In this document: in pieces, positions 21,270-30,469 of the stretch
How positions within the stretch are numbered: the first letter of the stretch is position 1
Layout: each line of letters begins with the position of its first letter
Source of the DNA: Muricea muricata
Taxonomy: Eukaryota > Cnidaria > Anthozoa > Malacalcyonacea > Plexauridae
NCBI GenBank assembly: GCA_963855995.1
Contig: OY979728.1
Span: 6,931,330-6,995,329, forward strand
DNA: 64,000 nt
Direction of reading: 5' to 3'
Made by a program: the position numbers and the translations under genes
The notes under the pieces: model-generated
Told to the model about the DNA's origin: nothing
Databases searched by the model: none
Seen by the model: the letters and a program-made list of their open reading frames with translations, nothing else

Positions 21270-22054
21270 CAGCCGTGCCAATAGAAGCGTTCCGAAAAAT
21301 GTTGATCAGTTCATTTCCTCGTCTCGAGGAACTCCTCGATGGAGTTCCTCAACATTTTAAAGAAGTTCCTCAAAAATCTCATAACTTCCTGTTCCGATTA
21401 GCCAATCACATAAACGTTTTTAAAACAACTGACCAATCACGTTGAAGCAGCGCTCGCTTGCTGATACGAATTTTCAATGTTTTTATTAATTTGGCGTAAT
21501 TTGGCGTTTGTTTATACTATACATATTCGACAATTACTATGCGTTATTGTATTCGCGATTTGTTGACAATTATGTGCCTTCAACGAAAAGTCGACATGAT
21601 CTTTATAGAGAATGCAAACTTCAACATATAGTCGATTAAACAAAAAAATTGTCGTTGAAATATAAAGCTAGAATACAACAAATCGCACGAAGTACAATTT
21701 CAACAATTCATAGTGCTGGTGAATATCACATGCCTCGATGCGTGCTCAGTACAACACTGATAAAATTAAATACATACACAAGCACTAAACAAATAAAAAC
21801 TGCATCAGTTTATATATTATAAATTTATATACAATAATGTATTTTCATGAGGAAAATTACTATTTAACGGAATATGATTTTGGCGGGCAAATGGGGTTAT
21901 TAATTACTGTGTTTATTCCAGTAAACCAGACTACTCAATCTAGTCCGTGTAATATATAGAAATTATTTTTTAACGATATGTTCAAGCAAAATTGTCTGGG
22001 AGGGAATTTTGAGAATGGAAAATCTACACCTCTCATCATGAGGCAACGCATTAT
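21270..22054 (+). mobile_element. left end of IS630-type element A, interrupted by element B
   Basis: Starts with CAGCCGTGCCAATAGAAGCG after a TA dinucleotide (21268-21269). It runs through the terminal repeat and leader into the first 26 transposase codons (21978 on). There a second copy (B) starts at a TA that corresponds to the TA in the uninterrupted coding sequence (CGCATTATTAATAG near 22840). The leader differs from B by several indels. The rest of A is not found. Confidence 0.88.
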
Positions 22055-22056
22055 TA

Positions 22057-22279
22057 CAGCCGTGCCAATAGAAGCGTTCCGAAAAATGTTGATCAGTTCA
22101 TTTCCTCGTCTCGAGGAACTCCTCGATGGAGTTCCTCAACATTTTAAAGAAGTTCCTCAAAAATCTCATAACTTCCTGTTCCGATTAGCCAATCACATAA
22201 ACGTTTTTAAAACAACTGACCAATCACGTTGAAGCAGCGCTCGCTTGCTGATACGAATTTTCAATGTTTTTATTAATTT
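22057..22279 (+). repeat. left terminal inverted repeat of element B
   Basis: Matches 26774-26996 in inverse orientation: one mismatch in the outer ~176 bp, then weaker similarity to ~223 bp. It contains a perfect 10-bp dyad GAGGAACTCC/GGAGTTCCTC (22113-22122 and 22128-22137) and a third GTTCCTC word. These are plausible transposase-binding sites. Confidence 0.9.
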
Positions 22280-22760
22280 GGCGTAATTTGGCGTTTGTTT
22301 ATACTATACATATTCGACAATTACTATGCGTTATTGTATTCGCGATTTGTTGACAATTATGTGCCTTCAACGAGAAGTCGACATGATCTTTATAGAGAAT
22401 GCAAACTTCAACATATAGTCGATTAAACAAAAAAATTGTCGTTGGAATATAAAGAATACAACAAATCGCATGAAGTACAATTTCAACAATTGCTTGTGAA
22501 TCACATGCCTCGATGCGTGCTCAGTACAACACTGATAAAATTAAATACATACACAAGCACTAAACAAATAAAAACTGCATCAGTTTATATATTATATGCG
22601 GAAAATTACTAAGAAATGAGGAAAATTATATGAGGAAAATTACTATTTAACGGAATATGATTTTGGCGGACAAATGGGGTTATTAATTACTGTGTTTATT
22701 CCAGTAAACCAGACTACTCAATCTAGTCCGTGTAATATATAGAAATTATTTTTTAACGAT

Positions 22761-23795
22761 ATGTTCAAGCAAAATTGTCTGGGAGGGAATTTTGAGAATG
22801 GGAAATCTACACCTCTCATCATGAGGCAACGCATTATTAATAGATACAGTCAAGGTGTCCCCATTTGCAAGGTCAGCAAAGACTTGCAAATCACTGAACG
22901 GGGTTTCATAAACATAGTGTCCTCATACGAAGAAACTGGGTCAATTAACCCTAAAGTACACTACGGCCGGAATCATTACAAAACAACAGACGACGTATTA
23001 CAGCACATCGAGTACATCAAAACCAGAAAACCCAGCACGTATGGAAGGGAAATTAAAAACAAACTATTAGAACTTGGTGTATGTGACGATAACGCAGTGC
23101 CTTCGCGCCAAACAATATCTCACGTTCTTCGACACGAACTCGGTTTTACCAGGAAGCGTTTGACAATAATACCAGAAGAATCGTTGACAGACACTGCACA
23201 AGAAAAACAGGTTCGATTCTTGGAAGAAATAGCAGATTTCCCAGCAAGAAATATGCATTTCATGGATGAATGTAGCGTGGACAGAACGTCAGGGAACCGT
23301 ACATACGGACACTCTATTTCTGGCGAACCTGCAATTGAAATTTGTCGTTATAGCTCTAATACAAAATTTAGCGTAAATTTAATGTGCGGATACTTTGGTG
23401 TTGACTATTATAACATTATCGAAGGTGCTTCGAATGGCTTGAAACTTTTGCAGTTCTTTATAGAAGCAGTAGATGAGATGTATGATAATGGTACTCCTAA
23501 ACTTGCTGCAGGTGATGTTGTTGTCATAGATAATTGCGGCTTTCATCACGCCAGGCACGTCGAACCCATACTGAGGCAAATACGCCTTGAACACGGAGTT
23601 ACATTAGTTTTCCAGCCGCCTTACAGCCCTGAACTAATCCCGTGTGAATATACTTTTAACCACATCAAACAGCTGCTAAAAAGGAATGAAAGATTTACAT
23701 CGCGGTTTACAGAACTTGCTATTGTGAACGCTTTAGAATTTGTCACGCCAACCTTGTGTTCGTCGTTTTTTAGAAAATGCGGGTATGCTGTTTGA
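22761..23795 (+). CDS. IS630-type (DDE_3) transposase
   Basis: A 344-residue intact frame that would cut the element at its ends and insert it at TA sites in the nucleus. Residues ~20-120 form a helix-turn-helix region of the IS630/paired type, with QRIINRYSQGVPICKVSKDL and SYEETGSINP. The catalytic domain shows MDECSV (first Asp), VVIDNCGFHHA (second Asp) and PPYSPELIPCEYTFNHIK, whose Glu follows at the spacing expected for IS630/Tc1 enzymes. The length is normal for the superfamily. The start is the first Met after the leader and is shared with the truncated element A. No introns. It ends ~700 bp before the convergent gene. Exact subfamily unknown. Confidence 0.9.
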   Translation: MFKQNCLGGNFENGKSTPLIMRQRIINRYSQGVPICKVSKDLQITERGFINIVSSYEETGSINPKVHYGRNHYKTTDDVLQHIEYIKTRKPSTYGREIKNKLLELGVCDDNAVPSRQTISHVLRHELGFTRKRLTIIPEESLTDTAQEKQVRFLEEIADFPARNMHFMDECSVDRTSGNRTYGHSISGEPAIEICRYSSNTKFSVNLMCGYFGVDYYNIIEGASNGLKLLQFFIEAVDEMYDNGTPKLAAGDVVVIDNCGFHHARHVEPILRQIRLEHGVTLVFQPPYSPELIPCEYTFNHIKQLLKRNERFTSRFTELAIVNALEFVTPTLCSSFFRKCGYAV

Positions 23796-24495
23796 GCTGA
23801 AAATCACGAAAAATGAGTGCACGTATCAAGTTGAAAACCTTTTATATTATTAACATTGTTTTGTTTTTAATTGTAAACCCAAATATTTACACGTATGAAC
23901 ACAGTTAGACTTTGGCAGTTGTTCAAACCTTGTTCAGCGCTTCCTGTACCCTGCGTCAATATCAAACACAGTCTTAGTTTTACATCATTTCTTTTAAAAC
24001 GTGAGAAAAGAAAATTTCAGTCAATACAGGCAAGATTTATGAAAATGTTTCAAAAATATACTCTTATAAAATTTACTTTTGTTTCTGAGTTAACCCAGTG
24101 TTAACTGTTATTGTTGATTTTTAAACTGCTTTTGAACAACTGGCCCCTATAGCATAGACTCAGAGCTGCTGAGAAAGGGGGGCAGAGGAGCAATTTGGCC
24201 TGGGTGCCCAACCTAATAAGGGGCCCATGCAGCTTGAGAAAGTGTAAGGACCCACTGGCAAGTTGTTTTTAAATTATAGGCTTGCTTTTAAGTAAGGAGC
24301 ATGCATGTACTGTAGTAACTGTACATTCATTTTTTGTCTTGTTGGTTCAAAACAATGTCATTGTAGGGCCCCCATAATATTGCACCTGCCTTTACAAATT
24401 CTCTCAGCAGCCCTGCCTAGACTGTATGCAAAACCATATCAGTTTTTACTGAAGTTCCATTACAAAAAAATATCAATAATTGAATATAAGTCAAT
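23796..24495. other. non-coding gap between the two genes of element B
   Basis: Holds the 3' ends of the two convergent genes and a nested hAT-like MITE at 24161-24415. Short open frames here are not credible genes. Confidence 0.7.
24161..24415. mobile_element. 255-bp hAT-like MITE nested in element B
   Basis: The ends read CAGAGCTGCTGAGA and, inverted, CAGGGCTGCTGAGA (13 of 14 matching). Further inside, GGCAG/GCAAT and GGGGCCC words are mirrored. The flanking 8-mers CATAGACT and CCTAGACT agree at 7 of 8 positions, in line with the 8-bp target duplication of hAT elements. No coding content. Confidence 0.75.
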
Positions 24496-26448
24496 TTACA
24501 ATTTCTGTTGTAAAGCTACATCCGCAAGGTCTAGCAATGCTGTGTTTGTTACTGAGGTCGAAGTGGACTGGATTTGAGGATCAGTCTTAGTAAAGGTTAG
24601 ATTAGACTGATCATGAACATCAGGGTTTGTGTTAGTAAAGGATGAATTAGGTGGGACATGAGGATTAATGTTGGTAGTGGTTGAGTTAGACTGGACATGA
24701 GGGTTAGTGTTGGTAAAGGCAGAACTATACTGTAAATGAGGATTAGTGTTGGTAAAGGTTGAATTGGATTGGACATGGGGGTTAATATTGGTAAAAGCTG
24801 ACTGATACTGAGAGTTATACTGATACTGTGGGTAGTATAAATGCTGATATGGGTGAATAAAACCAGGATTTTCCATATTAAAATATAGGTTACCATGAGG
24901 TTGTGTTGAAAACTTTGGCGTTGGCAGATACATTGAACCAGTTGATGGGGGAATATGCATTGTGGTATGAAGAGCCATATTTGCATTTGTGTGAATTTCT
25001 TTTTCGTCGAATGTCTCATGTGATACTGTGGTGGCTGAAGGTTTAATTCCCTCTGGATTCGTTGTTTCTGCATGTATGTCGAGGTCTGAGTCATACACTC
25101 TGTCAAGCCGTGCTAGTTCATTCTCTTCTTGAATTAGGAAATTGTCGTTGTCGTCAGGCATCCCCAAGTCCTGAGCAACTTTAGATTTTCCTGCGCGAAC
25201 GAGCTGTTGTAAATAGTCTCTTTCATCTGCTGTAACCTCAGGAATATTTCCGTTACAAGATATCTTCAAGTATCTCGTATCCCTTAGTAGTCTTTGATTT
25301 CCATGTTTTCCTTTATAAAGCTCGGGGAAGAGGCGTAACAGCCTTGGGCGTACGTTTTTGATAAAGTTTGTTTGCGATTTTTTTGCGAACTCTTGCAATT
25401 GCAAAAGCTCTTCTTCCTTTTCTCTAATTCTGGCTTCGACGTTTTTCATGCTCTTTTCTCTCTTTAAAATAGATTCACCAAACATAATGTAAATATAAAC
25501 TTTATCGTAGTTTAAAATAAACTTTAATTAGGTATATTAGAGGTCTGGACTCTGGATAATGATTCAATTGGTTCGAATTTTTTGTATAAAAATAAAAAAA
25601 ATTGTACTATACCTCGCGTTTTTCAGCTTTAAACTCGGAATGGAGTTTTTCCATTCCACAATAATGGAAGCCAACACAAGGCTCGTATTCGCAACAAATT
25701 CCATTTTTATTACCGTCTTTTCTGTGTCCCCGGTGGTGACAACGGGCACATGTACTTGCCATCATTCGGCATCCGGGCAGTATTAAAGGCATTAATTCAA
25801 CCGGTGGAGTTGTGAATTCTACAAATTCTTCTTTCAGTCTTGCCAAATCACCTTCGAGATTTGCTTTTTCTGTCATTAGAACTATATCTATAAAAATCAA
25901 AACAATACATTGATATGTTATTGTAATTGCATGCGCATTATGTCAGTCATGTTGTATTACAAGCAAAGTCTAAATTTGCAAAATAATTCATTCTGACATC
26001 AATTTGCTAATAAAGCTGCACTTACTGACGGCACTATATTACACCCTGTAAGTCTAAATACAACAAAAAGTTCCAGAAACGTTTCATTACCTGACATTTT
26101 ACTCTGTTCTTTGGGCACTGTTGTGTCGAACAATTTTCGTGGTGGGAGATTTTTCGACATTAAATCATTGCTTGATACATTTTCTTTTCTTCTTCTTTTA
26201 ACACCGTCATCTTCAGAATCAGGTGTTTCAATGTCTCCTTTATTTTTTGATTCTGGGGTTTGCAATTTTGAGACGGCATTTAAAATCATTCGCCGATGAA
26301 GTGCCGGAATTGTGCACTGCATTTTCTGAAGGTCTTTCAATTTTAGAAATTGTATCATTTTAACAGAGCAAAATCCAAGCTGCTTTAAATTATCTGCGTA
26401 AACGACCAATCCAGGATCTAGTTCATTTAACCACTTTTCCACTGACAT
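24496..26448 (-). CDS. spliced SAM-domain, Cys/His-cluster, coiled-coil protein of element B
   Basis: Three exons are proposed on the minus strand: 26448-26091, 25887-25613 and 25461-24496. The donors are CAG|GTAATG and GAG|GTATAG and the acceptors TTTTTATAG and TTTTAAAG; phases agree and give ~532 residues. A further acceptor ~60 bp upstream of exon 3 is also in frame. Residues 1-62 look like a SAM domain (WLNELDPGLVVYADNL, DLQKMQC, HRRMILNAVSKL). A basic linker (KRRRKE) follows. Exon 2 has a Cys/His cluster (CARCHHRGH, CCEYEPC, HYCGMEKLH), probably zinc-binding. Exon 3 opens with a charged coiled coil and ends in ~6 repeats of 13 residues (TNTNPHVQSNS type). SAM domains mediate oligomerisation; an accessory role in transposition is inferred only from its position between the terminal repeats. 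Confidence 0.7.
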
Positions 26449-26773
26449 TTTTTCCGTATCTTTCAGTATAAACCTAGGCCTTGCAACAACAAAACAATCA
26501 AAAGAAGGCCCCTCCCACAGTCTTCAAGAGATGTTTGATTGTGAAGGAAATGTCAATCAAGTGACTTGTTTATTTTACTAGGAAATCAATTACTGCATAT
26601 TTGTGTATATTATCTACATATCCATAAAGAAAGCCATCGAATTAACTAAGTTTTATTTTATTAACTAAGTGTATTTTTTATCATTTAAATATGTATTTAT
26701 ATAGTGGTGATATCTCCACTTTTGCGTTGTCGTAAATTGTGAATACAATAGCATTACAAACAGCCAAATAACG

Positions 26774-26996
26774 GCCTAGCAAAAACGTTGAAAACTCGTA
26801 TCGGCCAAGCAAGGGGTGCTTCAACGTGATTGGTCAGTTGTTTTAAAAAAGTTTATGTGATTGGCTAATCGGAACAGGAAGTTATGAGATTTTTGAGGAA
26901 CTTCTTTAAAATGTTGAGGAACTCCATCGAGGAGTTCCTCGAGACGAGGAAATGAACTGATCAACATTTTTCGGAACGCTTCTATTGGCACGGCTG
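26774..26996 (-). repeat. right terminal inverted repeat of element B
   Basis: Inverse copy of the left terminal repeat, ending GGCACGGCTG before a TA at 26997-26998. It holds the same GTTCCTC dyad. Confidence 0.9.
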
Positions 26997-26998
26997 TA

Positions 26999-28275
26999 AG
27001 ATTGTCGGGCACTTCATTTGATGAGCTCGAGCATAAACATTCGTTTTATTCTATCCAGCTTTGGAGCGTAGTCTGTTACATCAGAGAGAAATGTTGCTAG
27101 GCTACATTACTGACAACACGCTATAGGCGACTTATAAAAAATCTCAGAACTCGCAACAACTCTGCCAACAAGCCATAAATGTACAAGTTCGATTCGCACA
27201 GCTTGCGTCCCTGAGTTGTCAATAAGGTGGAACGGGAGTTAATAACGGGAGCTATACAGCACTTGCCAGCCCCGCAATCTAGACCGGCTATATGTAAATG
27301 TTTAAGTGTTTATTGAATGTGAGAACAATCAAAATTTCTACAGAAATGAATGTTGACGTCAATCGTTGAATACAGTTTAATTAAACTGTATTAATAATTT
27401 TCAGGCTAGCTACGCTAACGAAGGGAGTATCAGACTCGTTACAAGGTTGTCCTATCAACAGACCCCTCGTATGTAGCAATATTGTGACAAAGTTGACAAC
27501 ATAATAAGGACCTTCAAGGCTTCAACTGTAGGTCAACGGAATTAAAATGATTTGAATAATTAATGACTATGAATAATTAAAGTCCTACGGGAGGTCAAGA
27601 TGTCGTTATGTTTTTGTTACAATGTCAAAACATAGATTCTTACGTCTTGTCAGCAAATCGACTTGAAACTATATATCTGACTTTTCTATATATCTTTTAT
27701 CAAGTTATAGTAAATTAACGCCATTGATGACAAAAGACAAGATTTTAAATATAATTCACTAGAATACGTATATATTACGCATATAATTTCATCTGTACTA
27801 AATCGTTCAAAAATTCGTGTCACAAGTAAGAAGTGCGGGGGGGGGGGGCTTATAGCTGCAAGCTTTCGAACCCCAAAATTTTCAGGGGGGGGGGAGCTTG
27901 TTGCTTCGTCACTCAATATTAGCCCCCGTCCAAATATTTGACTCTGCTCAGATAGACTAAAGATTATCAGCTGCTGCATGCAGTTTTTGCTTTTTATCTC
28001 ATTATTTCTCTCTAGTTTTCTATCAAGCAGAAGGAACTGTATTGTAAACATATACATACATATCATAAACATTCCACAGCAGTCAAGAAATGACTTCCAT
28101 TGCAAATAAGCTTTTACTTATTACGGCTCATTCTATCACTCCCTCAATAATTCATCTATACGACTATATGCCTAATGAACAGCTAAGGACTCAGCAGTGC
28201 AACATGTTAACCCTTATTTTTTTACCCAATTGATCAATTACCCAATTTATAGGTACAGGCTAAGATTCGAGGAAA
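26999..28275. other. unique region upstream of arrestin gene
   Basis: No recognised gene. It contains a 24-bp perfect AT-rich palindrome (27369-27392) and two long G runs (12 G at 27837-27848, 10 G at 27885-27894). A pyrimidine-rich stretch ends in TTTATAG at 28252, 23 bp before the arrestin ATG, and could be a splice acceptor for a 5' non-coding exon. A 139-codon minus-strand open frame (28105-27686) spans the G runs, resembles nothing known and is not called. Confidence 0.6.
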
Positions 28276-29541
28276 ATGGTTAGAAAACTTCAGGAGTTTC
28301 AAGTTCAGTTTGACAGCAACAGAGAAGTGTACTATTCTGGCGAGCAGGTCACTGGCATTGTAATAGTCAACACAACCGAGCAAATAAAATGCAGGAAGAT
28401 AGAAGTAAACTTAACTGGGGTGTCCTACTGTGATTGGACGACAACGAGGACGGTAAGGGACAGTCAGGGTAACTCTCGAACCGTCACGGAACAACATATC
28501 GGCTGCCAGCCTTTAGTTGAACAAAAAGCAATCCTTTTTGGTAGCGACTCTCGCCAATCTGTACAGCACCCCTCCGGTAGATATGAGTACAAGTTTGCCT
28601 TCAACCTCCCTCCCTCTTTGCCAAGCTCCTTCGAAGGAGGAACCGGTCATATTGGGTACATGGTAGAGGCCAAAGTCGATCGACCGTGGAAGTTTGATCA
28701 TAAAATTCGGAAGCCTTTCACGGTGAACGAAGTGATCGATGTCAATCTCCCCCAGTACACGGCACCGCAAAGTGGCGAGACACGGAAGCAAATCGGCTGT
28801 CTTTGTTGCATCGCTGGCGACCTTAACATGCAAGCAAACATAGACAGGTCTGGGTACTGTCCAGGAGAGCTGATCTTCTTAACCGCGTCCTGCGAGAATC
28901 ATTCCAGCCGAAAGATGAACTGCATGCGCGCTACGCTTATACAACATGTTTCCTACCAGGCAGGTGATCCTACCTGCAGGCGCACCAGGGGATGCTCGAA
29001 GAAAATAGCTCGTTATGACGGTGAAAAAATCGCCAAGAGAGGACAAGATTCGTGGACAAACCAACCGTTTCTCATCCCGCCTCTGCCACCAACAATTAAT
29101 ACCCTACCAGTGAGTGTTAGCTATGAATTAAAATTCCAAATCAGCGTTCCCTGGGGCTTTAACCCAAACATTTCTTTCGGTGTCACCATGGGAACGGTCC
29201 CTTTTAGGCAGACGTACGGTAATCAATCTTCGTACCAGCTAGCAGAGAATCAATTTATGGAGGAGGAGTTTGCCAACTGGGTGCCACCCACGGCGCAAGT
29301 GTCGCCCTCTGCCCCACCTCCTTCCGTCTTCGGCTACCCCGACATGCCCCCGCCAAGCTACGCCGCAGCAGTTGGAGGCTTGCCCGTGGATGTTTGCGAC
29401 ACGAACGCAAAATCAAATTTTGGCGATCAAAGCTACATGCCCATGTATACATATGCCCAGCATTTCCAAGGACCTCCAGGAGCGGCTTACCCTCAGGGTC
29501 CATCCACCTCGAACCTTCCCTACCCACCGCAATCTGACTAG
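28276..29541 (+). CDS. alpha-arrestin (arrestin domain-containing protein, ARRDC-like)
   Basis: A 421-residue adaptor of the alpha-arrestin family, which links membrane cargo to Nedd4-type ubiquitin ligases for endocytic sorting. Residues ~6-155 form the arrestin N domain (FDSNREVYYSGEQVTGIVIV). Residues ~175-320 form the C domain, with the family signature CLCCIAGDLNMQANIDRSGY followed by a PGE turn. The tail from ~330 is rich in Pro and Tyr and holds one PPxY motif (PPSY, 359-362), the WW-domain docking site; vertebrate ARRDC proteins usually have two. The ATG follows GAGGAAA and opens directly on the arrestin fold. The coding sequence is a single exon. A polyadenylation signal AATAAA lies at 29618-29623. 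It is the only clear host gene in the window, between transposons. Confidence 0.93.
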   Translation: MVRKLQEFQVQFDSNREVYYSGEQVTGIVIVNTTEQIKCRKIEVNLTGVSYCDWTTTRTVRDSQGNSRTVTEQHIGCQPLVEQKAILFGSDSRQSVQHPSGRYEYKFAFNLPPSLPSSFEGGTGHIGYMVEAKVDRPWKFDHKIRKPFTVNEVIDVNLPQYTAPQSGETRKQIGCLCCIAGDLNMQANIDRSGYCPGELIFLTASCENHSSRKMNCMRATLIQHVSYQAGDPTCRRTRGCSKKIARYDGEKIAKRGQDSWTNQPFLIPPLPPTINTLPVSVSYELKFQISVPWGFNPNISFGVTMGTVPFRQTYGNQSSYQLAENQFMEEEFANWVPPTAQVSPSAPPPSVFGYPDMPPPSYAAAVGGLPVDVCDTNAKSNFGDQSYMPMYTYAQHFQGPPGAAYPQGPSTSNLPYPPQSD

Positions 29542-30175
29542 GCTATGCCCAATCCTCCCGTCGGGGTATTGGTCAACTTACATTAAAAATAGTCTATATG
29601 TGCTGAAATACTAGTCAAATAAATGGTAAATGTAAAACAAGTACAACATACATGGAATCTGAAAAATACTTAAAACTCATAGGTGTCAACATAAAGTATG
29701 TTTTGTGAAAATACAACAATATAATTGTGTTTTTTTATGAACTTTGCGCCGCCAGATTAACAAAATATGTTCAAGCACGTTTGTCTAACGTTGTTTTACT
29801 AAATACCATGAAATAAGGAGAGACATGTACCGGTATAGTCTTTGATTCAATGTTAGCGTAGCTTTTATAATTTTTAGAAATGTTGTAAAATAAAATGCTT
29901 CAAACTGGATTGAAACGATTCAATTATAATTATTGTACACAAAAAAATTTCAATAATTTCTCCTTGGCAATTTCTTCCTAGCCGATTTTGTATTTCGGCT
30001 CTGCGCACCTACAGCGAAGAAAATCAGTTTTGATGGTGAAGATGACCCTCCCAAGGGTCCAAATAGCTAGAGGGTCATGTTTTAATGGTAAAAAATGAAA
30101 AAACCCCGCTAAAACCAATCGAATATGTGTTGGTTTACCCAAACATATGCGGCTTGCTTCCAATATCACCAACAC
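29542..30175. other. arrestin 3' region and intergenic DNA
   Basis: Contains the candidate arrestin polyadenylation signal AATAAA (29618-29623) and AT-rich DNA without a recognised gene up to the Copia target site AACAC (30171-30175). A 9-bp inverted repeat ATGACCCTC/GAGGGTCAT occurs near 30040-30080. Confidence 0.6.
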
Positions 30176-30390
30176 TGTTAAGAATATTTAATTATAGATC
30201 AGAGTTATAGATGAGTCAACGAAAACATCGAACTATCCAGATATCATAATAGATCAGTGTATAGGTCACGTCTCCTCTTTTGGCAACACATGTTTTTATA
30301 TTTTTGGTTCGCTTTAATAAATACACACAAAATGTAGTCGTTCTTTATTTCTTTTCGCGTTTGTTGTCGTAATTCCAATTAAGTTTAACA
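30176..30390 (+). repeat. Copia 5' LTR
   Basis: 215 bp, TGTTAAG to TTTAACA, with an AT-rich TATA-like stretch near 30293 and AATAAA at 30316-30321. Confidence 0.95.
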
Positions 30391-30406
30391 GGTTATGGGC
30401 CCAGGA
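30391..30406 (+). promoter_or_regulatory. primer-binding site for initiator tRNA-Met (internal)
   Basis: GGTTATGGGCCCAG directly follows the 5' LTR. It is complementary to the anticodon stem-loop region (CTGGGCCCATAACC) of metazoan initiator tRNA-Met and not to its 3' end. Drosophila copia is known to prime from this internal tRNA position with a half-tRNA. Confidence 0.85.
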
Positions 30407-30469
30407 GCGCTAGTTCGGCTTCTGATGTATATATTATAAGAAATAAACGCGAAATTAACGATTTGGAGC

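Larger units (their letters stand above)
22057..26996 (+). mobile_element. two-gene IS630/Tc1-mariner-type DNA transposon, element B
   Basis: A 4,940-bp unit with terminal inverted repeats of ~223 bp, the outer ~176 bp nearly identical, and TA at both outer boundaries (22055-22056 and 26997-26998). It carries an intact plus-strand IS630-type transposase (22761-23795) and a convergent, spliced minus-strand gene (24496-26448). A hAT-like MITE has inserted between the two gene ends (24161-24415). The right flank does not continue the sequence of element A, so the right end may be that of A after recombination. Confidence 0.88.

Noticed and set aside
27686..28105. 139-codon minus-strand frame upstream of arrestin
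   Set aside because: It spans the long G runs, has no recognisable domain and has low-complexity proline runs created by those G runs.
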